From: Mongoliitalea lutea
GTDB taxonomy: Bacteria; Bacteroidota; Bacteroidia; Cytophagales; Cyclobacteriaceae
NCBI RefSeq assembly: GCF_014652135.1
Contig: NZ_BMYF01000010.1
Location: forward strand, 125,029 to 172,764
Direction of reading: 5' to 3'
DNA length: 47,736 nt
The translations under genes were made by a program, and so were the position numbers. A model generated the notes under the pieces. That model did no database searches. It was not told where the DNA came from and saw only the letters and a list, made by a program, of their open reading frames with translations. Of this stretch, positions 41,974 to 47,736 are shown in pieces; position 1 is the first letter of the stretch, and every line of letters begins with the position of its first letter.

Positions 41974-43698
41974 ATGAAGCAAGCACTTAATTCGATTATT
42001 TTATCAGTTCTTATTTTATGTTCCTGTCAATCCAAGGAAGGCGAAGGACCTGTATTTGAAATTACCATTGCGGAATCTTTGATTGAGCAAGCTCAAGACG
42101 GTAGATTGATCTTGATGCTGTCTACAAAAGAAGGTTCAGAACCTCGGTTTCAGATTTCTGATGGACCAGAGTCACAACTTGCTTTTGGGATAGATGTGGA
42201 AGATTGGGAGCCGGGTAAACCAATGGTAATAGATTCTGATGCATTTGGTTACCCGATAAGAAGTTTGAAAGATATTCCGAAGGGGACTTATCAAGTGCAG
42301 GCATTGCTTAATCGCTATGAAACCTTCAACTTAAAAGATGGTAGAATCCTTAAATTACCACCTGACAAAGGAGAAGGTCAGCAATGGAATCGCAAACCAG
42401 GTAACTTTTATAACCTGCCTATAACTGTGGATCTTGAAAAGTCAGGGAAAGTAGCGATTGTTTTAGACCAGGAAATACCTCCAATACCGGCTCCAGAGGA
42501 TACCAAATACATCAAGCATGTGAAAATGAAAAGTGAGATGCTGAGTGACTGGTGGGGGAGTGATGTCTATTTAGGGGCAAATGTACTTTTGCCGCATGGA
42601 TTTGATGAACATCCAGAAGCACGCTATCCTTTGATGATTTTTCATGGGCATTTCCCATATACCTTTGGAGGTTGGAGAGAGACACCGCCAGATCCAGATT
42701 TAGAGCCGGATTATGCTGCCCGCTTTGGGATTAGTGGATACAATATTCTTCAGCAGCAAGAAGCCTATGATCAATACAAACAGTGGGTTAGTCCTAATTT
42801 CCCACGATACTTGGTAATTGAAATCCAGCATCCCACACCTTATTATGATGATAGCTATGCTGTCAACTCTGCTAACCAAGGTCCTTATGGGGATGCGATA
42901 ACCTATGAGTTGATCCCATACATTGAGGAAATGTTTCGAGGAATAGGAGAGGGGTGGAGCCGATTCCTTTATGGTGGATCCACTGGCGGCTGGGAGTCTT
43001 TAGCCGTAATGATCAAGTATCCTGATGAGTACGGTGCCTGTTTTGCAGCTTGTCCTGATCCAATCGATTTTCAAGCCTACACCGTGGTAGATATCTACAA
43101 AGATAAAAACGCTTATTTTCTGGATAGTCCATGGAAGAAAACTCCGCGTCCCGGTAAAAGGGATTACTTAGGGCATGTCAGTGCTACCTTGGAGGAAATG
43201 AATCACAGGGAATTGGTTTTGGGTACCAAAGGAAGAAGCGGTCAGCAATGGGATATCTGGGAAGCGACCTATTCTCCTGTTGGACCTGATGGTTATCCTG
43301 CCAGGCTTTGGGATAAGGTTACTGGTGAGATTAATCCAGAAGTTGCCGCTTTTTGGAAGGAAAATTATGATCTAGGCCATATTTTGAGAAGAGATTGGGA
43401 AAAAGGCTTGGGTGAAAAACTCAAGGGCAAAATTCATATTTATTGCGGCGACATGGACAACTATTATCTTAACAATGCTGTGTACTTGGTGGAAGAGTTT
43501 TTGGAGAGCACTACCAATCCATACTATGCAGGTGAAGTCGATTACGGTGACCGTGCAGAACATTGTTGGAATGGAGACCATGATAACCCCATTTACATTT
43601 CAAGGTTGCGATACAATACTTTCTATTTGCCAAAAATCCTTGAAATTATAAAAAGAGATGCTCCTCAAGGGGCAGATTTAAGCAGTTGGAGATACTAA
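41974..43698 (+). CDS. Lipoprotein alpha/beta-hydrolase (putative esterase)
   Basis: 574 residues. Lipoprotein signal with Cys at 16 or 18 (LILCSC). An N-terminal beta-rich domain (about 20-165) precedes an alpha/beta-hydrolase domain of the enterochelin-esterase/PHB-depolymerase type. The nucleophile is S336 in GGSTGG; a histidine in RAEHCWNGDHDN near residue 530 is a likely partner. YPLMIFHGHFPYTFGG starts the hydrolase core. The substrate is unknown; a carbohydrate-ester role is possible given the nearby xylan genes but they are 5 kb away. Monocistronic, ending at a terminator shared with tmRNA. Confidence 0.78.
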   Translation: MKQALNSIILSVLILCSCQSKEGEGPVFEITIAESLIEQAQDGRLILMLSTKEGSEPRFQISDGPESQLAFGIDVEDWEPGKPMVIDSDAFGYPIRSLKDIPKGTYQVQALLNRYETFNLKDGRILKLPPDKGEGQQWNRKPGNFYNLPITVDLEKSGKVAIVLDQEIPPIPAPEDTKYIKHVKMKSEMLSDWWGSDVYLGANVLLPHGFDEHPEARYPLMIFHGHFPYTFGGWRETPPDPDLEPDYAARFGISGYNILQQQEAYDQYKQWVSPNFPRYLVIEIQHPTPYYDDSYAVNSANQGPYGDAITYELIPYIEEMFRGIGEGWSRFLYGGSTGGWESLAVMIKYPDEYGACFAACPDPIDFQAYTVVDIYKDKNAYFLDSPWKKTPRPGKRDYLGHVSATLEEMNHRELVLGTKGRSGQQWDIWEATYSPVGPDGYPARLWDKVTGEINPEVAAFWKENYDLGHILRRDWEKGLGEKLKGKIHIYCGDMDNYYLNNAVYLVEEFLESTTNPYYAGEVDYGDRAEHCWNGDHDNPIYISRLRYNTFYLPKILEIIKRDAPQGADLSSWRY

Positions 43699-43703
43699 TA
43701 AAA

Positions 43704-43750
43704 AATCCCACTCTTGGATAAAACCCTATGAGTTTTGGGAGAGTGGGATT
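43704..43750. terminator. Bidirectional terminator between the esterase gene and ssrA
   Basis: AATCCCACTCT (43704-43714) and AGAGTGGGATT (43740-43750) form a perfect 11-bp stem around a 25-base loop with its own small AAAAC/GTTTT pairing. On the minus strand a run of six T follows, right after the tmRNA 3' end; on the plus strand it lies 6 bases after the esterase stop. Confidence 0.85.
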
Positions 43751-43758
43751 GTTTAAAG

Positions 43759-44158
43759 TGGAGCTGGCGAGATTCGAACTCGCGTCCAGATAGGGAAACA
43801 CCGTACCGTCTACATGCTTAGTCACCTATTGGGTTTTCGACTGTTGTTTGCTGGGTGACACACCGGACAACAGCTTAGCCACTAGTCTTAATTCCGCTTA
43901 GTAGCCTCACGGAAAGCAGCTCTGTCTGATCGACACCCCAAATCCTCCTGGACAAAACAACAGAAGGCGGGATGTGGCTGGGGAATCTCTATCGAGACTC
44001 AACCCTTTAAGCAGTATCTATCCCCTGAGGGTTAGATTAGGCAGCCATGGCGTAACGAGTTTCGCCAATTATGTTCGTATGAATGATTCAAGGCCGTACA
44101 TACTCCAGCCTGCATGCGAGCCCAGTCCTTACACCTACTGTCAAAACCGGTCAGCCCC
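43759..44158 (-). ncRNA. ssrA: tmRNA (transfer-messenger RNA)
   Basis: About 400 bases. The 5' end GGGGCTGACCGGTTTTGACA (from 44158) and the 3' end GCGAGTTCGAATCTCGCCAG then CTCCA form the tRNA-like part: GGGGCTG pairs with CAGCTCC (one G-U), and the T-arm with TTCGAAT is intact. CCA is not encoded. The tag frame at 44037-44066 reads GETRYAMAA followed by TAA, after the usual resume alanine. With SmpB it rescues stalled ribosomes and marks products for proteolysis, for example by Lon and Clp. Exact mature ends are inferred from pairing. Confidence 0.96.
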
Positions 44159-44172
44159 ATGTTTTGGGATGG

Positions 44173-44180
44173 CAAATATA
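44173..44180 (-). promoter_or_regulatory. Candidate -7 box of ssrA
   Basis: Minus strand TATATTTG, an exact TAnnTTTG match, ending 15 bases before the tmRNA 5' end. That distance leaves a few bases to be trimmed by RNase P. No clear -33 TTTG at 19 bases. Confidence 0.5.
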
Positions 44181-44308
44181 GCTCAAAAACCGTTCCCTTC
44201 TAGAAATAAGTTCCTATTTGACATAAATCTTCCTTTGCTATGAAGGTTCCCTGTCAACTTATCCCATTAAAAATTCCATCAACCCGCATTTTCGGTTAAT
44301 TTTACAGC

Positions 44309-44644
44309 GTGAAACACCTATTTGTTATTCTAGTTTTTGTTTTCTTCTGCAGTTGTGGGAGAAATTCTCCTCCTGCCGGCCTACTCTCCGAAGATCAATT
44401 GATCAATGTATTGATTGATATACATTTGGCAGAGGGCTATGTTACTACTTTCCCGATTCACTACGATTCCTCACGCATGCTGTACCCCCTATTAGAAAAA
44501 GAGGTTTTTGCTAAACATCAGGTGGAGGATTCAGTTTTTAAAAGCAGTCTGGAGTTTTACATGCGGGATGCCAAGCATATGGATAAAATCTACGCACGTA
44601 TCATCGACTCATTAAGCATCAAAGAAAAAGTAGGAGACCAATAA
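44309..44644 (+). CDS. DUF4296 lipoprotein
   Basis: 111 residues from a GTG start. Lipoprotein signal peptide with Cys at 14 or 16 (FFCSCG). The mature part begins LLSEDQLINVLIDIHLAEGY, the hallmark of DUF4296, a small Bacteroidota envelope protein of unknown function. The GTG start is chosen because it gives the full signal sequence. mutS2 begins 3 bases after its stop, so the two are probably co-transcribed. Confidence 0.85.
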   Translation: MKHLFVILVFVFFCSCGRNSPPAGLLSEDQLINVLIDIHLAEGYVTTFPIHYDSSRMLYPLLEKEVFAKHQVEDSVFKSSLEFYMRDAKHMDKIYARIIDSLSIKEKVGDQ

Positions 44645-44647
44645 CTG

Positions 44648-47041
44648 ATGATGATTTACCCCAAAAATCTGGAGGAAAAAATAAATTTTACCAAAATCCG
44701 GGAATTGCTCAAAGAAGAGTGTGCAGGACCACTTGGAATTGAGTTTGTAGATAAGATGTCCTTTACCAAGGACCCCAAACTGCTTACCCGATTATTGGAA
44801 CAAACGGCTGAATTTAAGCAAATCTTAGAGTCGGGAGATTTTTTTCCAGCTTCAAACTTTACCAATATCCACCCATTTTTGGATAAGGCTAAAATCGAAG
44901 GGACTTTTTTGTATGAAGAAGAATTCCATGAACTGAAACTCTCCCTACAAACATTATTTTCTTGTGTTTCATTTATTTTAGATCGATCTGAGCAATATCC
45001 GCAACTGTTTGAGCTTTTGGGTTTGGTGCATATGAACTCAGACCTGCTCAAAGCGATCGAGCGCGTAATTGATGAAAAGGGAAAAATCCGTAGCAATGCT
45101 TCGAAGGAACTTTCCATGATTCGCTCGCAGATTTTGTATGAGGAAAATAGGCTTCGAAAAGTATTGGAAAGAATCTTTCGAGATGCTAGATCCAAGGGAT
45201 TGACCCCGGAGGATTCCTCCATCACTATCAGAGGAGGGAGAATGGTAATCCCTGTTTTGGCAGAATACAAGCGAAAAATCAGTGGTTTTATTCACGATGA
45301 ATCTGCCACAGGCCAAACAGTCTATTTGGAGCCCGCTGAAGTGCTGGATATCAATAATGAATTGAAGGATCTAGAGTATATGGAGCGTAGGGAAATCCAA
45401 AAAATCCTCACCAAACTGACCGATCAGCTCCGTCCAACGATTCCTGATTTGCGTAAAGGCTTGACTTTTTTGGGCCTGATAGACTTTATTCGGGCCAAAG
45501 CTAAATTTGCCGTCAAAACAGGCTCATGTAAACCCACCATCGAAAAAGCCAAAATACTGGATTGGTTCAATGCACGTCACCCACTATTGGAATTTGCCTT
45601 GAAGCAGCAAGGGAAAAAAATTGTCCCTTTGAGGTTGGAGTTGGATCATAATAGGAGATTGCTGGTGATCTCCGGGCCAAATGCCGGGGGGAAATCGGTT
45701 ACATTGAAAACGGTGGCCATGGTGCAGTATATGCTTCAATGTGGTTTATTAGTCCCCATGGACGAGCATTCTACCATGTGTATTTTTGATAATTTTTTCA
45801 TAGATATTGGGGATGAGCAAAATATTGAAAATGACCTGAGTACCTATAGTTCTCATTTGATGAGCATGAAGTACTTCACCCAAATGGCTACCAAAAAAAC
45901 CATCGTGTTTATTGATGAATTTGGTACAGGTACGGAGCCTATTTTTGGTGGAGCAATAGCGGAGGGCATCTTGTTGGCCTTAAATAAGTCAGGGGCTTAT
46001 GGGGTCATTACTACACACTATGGCAACCTCAAAGAGGTGGCTTCCAAAAACCAAGGCCTAGTCAATGGGGCAATGCGCTACGATGTAGATAAGCTGGAAC
46101 CCTTGTATCAATTGGAAATCGGAAAACCAGGTAGTTCGTTTGCTTTGGAGATTGCTTCAAAGATTGGTATTTCCAAAGATATCATCGCATATGCCAAAGA
46201 GCATATAGGAGAAACCCGTGTGAAATACGACCGCATGTTGACCAAGTTGGAAAACGAAAAAACCAAATTGGAGCAATTGGTCCACGACAACCAAAAGCGG
46301 GAACGCTTATTGGAACAGCGGATGAAGGAATACAATCAATTGAAAGAAACAATTGACACCAATAAAAAGCAATACATCCAACAGGCCAAAGCGGAAGCTA
46401 AAGCCTTATTGGATCAGGTAAATCAAAAGATTGAGCAGTCCATCCGTACAATTAAAGAAACCCAGGCGGAGAAAGAAGCTGTAAAAACGATCCGAAAAGA
46501 ATTGGAAGTCCTGAAGCAAGAGGTAAAACCTGTGGCAGAAGTTCCTGTAGTAGAAAAGCAAATTAAAGTCATCGGAGGGGAAATTGCTGTGGGTGATTTT
46601 GTGCGTTTAAAAGATAATGGTGCGGTTGCTGAGGTGTTGGCTCTTAAAAAGAAGGAGGTAGATATTCTGATTGGTGAATTAAAGTCCACTGTCAAAATCA
46701 ACCGCCTTGAGAGAATCTCTAATGCTGAGATGAAAAAGGAGAAAAAATCCTTTGCCAAAAGAACAGGTTTTGATACGAATACCAAGATGATGGAATTTTC
46801 TCCTAACCTGGATTTACGAGGAAAAAGGGGAGAAGAAGTACTGCCTTTGGTTCAAAATTTTGTGGATGATGGCTACATGTTAGGAGTAAAAGATTTGCGG
46901 ATTGTTCATGGGAAAGGGGATGGTATCTTGAGAGAAATTACCCGAAACTTACTCCGGACAATGCCGTATGTGGGTAGACTAGAGGACGAACATGCAGATA
47001 GAGGAGGGGCCGGGGTCACTTTAGTAACCTTAAAAGTCTAA
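44648..47041 (+). CDS. mutS2: Endonuclease MutS2
   Basis: 797 residues. Lacks the mismatch-recognition domain of MutS and has the MutS2 order: helical lever/clamp region (about 1-300), ATPase with Walker A GPNAGGKS at 343-350 and Walker B VFIDE with D423/E424, a charged coiled coil (about 520-640), and a C-terminal Smr nuclease domain (about 720-797, with LDLRGKRGEE and HGKGDGILR). It acts on branched DNA or collided ribosomes in different species. Start at the first of two adjacent ATG codons; the second is equally possible. Confidence 0.96.
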   Translation: MMIYPKNLEEKINFTKIRELLKEECAGPLGIEFVDKMSFTKDPKLLTRLLEQTAEFKQILESGDFFPASNFTNIHPFLDKAKIEGTFLYEEEFHELKLSLQTLFSCVSFILDRSEQYPQLFELLGLVHMNSDLLKAIERVIDEKGKIRSNASKELSMIRSQILYEENRLRKVLERIFRDARSKGLTPEDSSITIRGGRMVIPVLAEYKRKISGFIHDESATGQTVYLEPAEVLDINNELKDLEYMERREIQKILTKLTDQLRPTIPDLRKGLTFLGLIDFIRAKAKFAVKTGSCKPTIEKAKILDWFNARHPLLEFALKQQGKKIVPLRLELDHNRRLLVISGPNAGGKSVTLKTVAMVQYMLQCGLLVPMDEHSTMCIFDNFFIDIGDEQNIENDLSTYSSHLMSMKYFTQMATKKTIVFIDEFGTGTEPIFGGAIAEGILLALNKSGAYGVITTHYGNLKEVASKNQGLVNGAMRYDVDKLEPLYQLEIGKPGSSFALEIASKIGISKDIIAYAKEHIGETRVKYDRMLTKLENEKTKLEQLVHDNQKRERLLEQRMKEYNQLKETIDTNKKQYIQQAKAEAKALLDQVNQKIEQSIRTIKETQAEKEAVKTIRKELEVLKQEVKPVAEVPVVEKQIKVIGGEIAVGDFVRLKDNGAVAEVLALKKKEVDILIGELKSTVKINRLERISNAEMKKEKKSFAKRTGFDTNTKMMEFSPNLDLRGKRGEEVLPLVQNFVDDGYMLGVKDLRIVHGKGDGILREITRNLLRTMPYVGRLEDEHADRGGAGVTLVTLKV

Positions 47042-47052
47042 CCCCATTCTCA

Positions 47053-47286
47053 ATGGCTACTTATCGAAGATTTATTTTTGTTTGCAATGGTTCCGATTGT
47101 AAAAAGGGAGGCTGTAAGAAGCTCCAAAAAGACATTAAAGAGTTAATCCGATCAGAAGACTACAAAGGGAAGTTTAAGATTATTAAAACCAAATGTATGG
47201 ATTTTTGCAAGTCCGCTCCTGTGATTGTCCTCAATAACGAGGTGCTCAAGAGAGGCAGTGTGGAGCTGTTGAAGGAAAAGCTTTGA
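47053..47286 (+). CDS. Thioredoxin-like [2Fe-2S] ferredoxin
   Basis: 77 residues. Cysteines C11, C16, C21, C48 and C52; the FVCNGSDC start and the KCMDFCKSAPVIVL end match small (2Fe-2S) ferredoxins of the thioredoxin-like type related to the NuoE/HydA-subunit fold. An electron carrier is expected; the partner is not apparent. It starts 11 bases after mutS2 and is probably the last gene of that operon. Confidence 0.88.
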   Translation: MATYRRFIFVCNGSDCKKGGCKKLQKDIKELIRSEDYKGKFKIIKTKCMDFCKSAPVIVLNNEVLKRGSVELLKEKL

Positions 47287-47294
47287 GTGAAAAG

Positions 47295-47550
47295 AGTCCA
47301 CGAATGGTATGAAGGCGCATTGGCTTTCACGCAGAGGTTTCACGCAAAGGTTTCACGCAAAAGGCGCAAAGGCGCAAAAATGCTTGATCAAGCCCAAATC
47401 TAAACTCTACCCTCTAAAATCTTAAATAAAAAAGTCCACGAATGGCACGAATTACACGAAGGCTCCTTTCTGCACGTACAAATCTAAAATCTACCCTCTA
47501 AAATCTTAAATAAAAAGTCCACAGATGTCACAGATTTGCACAGATTAAGG
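47295..47550 (+). repeat. Three modular repeat-word units downstream of the ferredoxin gene
   Basis: Three units begin AGTCCAC (47295, 47433, 47516). The first has TTTCACGCAAAGG and GGCGCAAAGGCGCAAA words, the second CACGAATTACACGAAGG, the third CACAGATTTGCACAGATT. The first two are each followed by an AAATCTAAA...CCCTCTAAAATCTTAAATAA tail (47395-47430 and 47480-47515). The third unit is the reverse complement of the ATCTGTG block of the 40.7-41.3 kb array. No gene. Confidence 0.8.
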
Positions 47551-47736
47551 TGTTGGGAGAAACTTGGGGGATAGTTTAGAAAAATTGCAGGCCTGATCAT
47601 TTAATTTCCTCGCATGGCTCGGGTGATGGGGATTCGGAGTTGGACGTTCATCATTCGATATTTTTTTTCTCGCCACGAGCGCCACGGTTGAGCGCTATGC
47701 CCGCAAAGTAGGTTTTCATCTCATTCTAAATTCCTC
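47551..47736. other. Non-coding window end
   Basis: 186 bases with no credible gene. It contains one reverse copy of the TGTCGAATGATGAA word (47643-47660), a T8 run, and CGCCACGAGCGCCACGG. The window stops here, so any gene beginning beyond it cannot be judged. Confidence 0.5.

Overview
The window reads as a chromosomal segment of a Bacteroidota bacterium, most likely order Cytophagales (Cyclobacteriaceae/Algoriphagus-like, by inference). Signs seen in the sequence are: promoters of the Bacteroidota form TTTG-N19-TAnnTTTG (two exact cases), a tmRNA tag GETRYAMAA, a NagB/PIG-L fusion, a DUF4296 lipoprotein beside mutS2, a cbb3-oxidase accessory set, and many short word-like intergenic repeats. 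No phage, transposase, CRISPR array or tRNA gene was found; the only stable RNA recognised is tmRNA (ssrA).

Layout. 1-3.2 kb: tail of a cbb3 oxidase cluster (ccoG, fixH-like, SafE/DsbD-like membrane protein), with a repeat-filled 568-base gap between ccoG and fixH. 3.2-10.8 kb: hemN, a two-gene ABC exporter, an outer-membrane barrel, a membrane protein, a PLP/CBS-domain cystathionine beta-synthase-like enzyme, and a ROK sugar kinase. 10.9-16.5 kb: NagB/PIG-L fusion, CBS-DUF294 signalling protein, cold-shock protein, SixA phosphatase, SDR reductase. 16.5-24.7 kb: proteostasis and envelope block (hslU, lon, rseP, dxr on the minus strand; DegP/HtrA on plus). 24.7-28.4 kb: orphan HI0074-like protein, rarA, UbiA prenyltransferase, lone ccmB. 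28.4-37.0 kb: a sugar locus with a LacI-type regulator, uxuA, a sodium/sugar symporter, xylB, xylA and a GH43 lipoprotein. 37.3-40.7 kb: pta-ackA. 40.7-41.3 kb: four tandem copies of a 167-178 bp repeat. 41.4-47.3 kb: DUF302 protein, lipoprotein esterase, tmRNA, DUF4296 lipoprotein, mutS2, thioredoxin-like ferredoxin. The window ends in more repeat-word DNA.

How the genes fit together. The clearest system is the xylan/xylose unit. A surface GH43 lipoprotein would release pentoses, a symporter imports sugar, XylA and XylB convert xylose to xylulose 5-phosphate, and UxuA suggests that glucuronate side chains are also used. Pta and AckA could carry the resulting acetyl-phosphate to acetate. Three near-identical palindromes of the form TGAAAYCGRTTTCA lie in front of lacI, between lacI and uxuA, and inside the GH43 promoter, so a small LacI regulon can be read directly from the DNA.

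The least explained material is the intergenic DNA. Several families of short, degenerate repeat words recur at distant places (1.5-2.1, 15.8, 25.2-25.4, 40.7-41.3 and 47.3-47.7 kb), including a twin-hairpin REP-like element and the tandem array. No gene in the window accounts for them.
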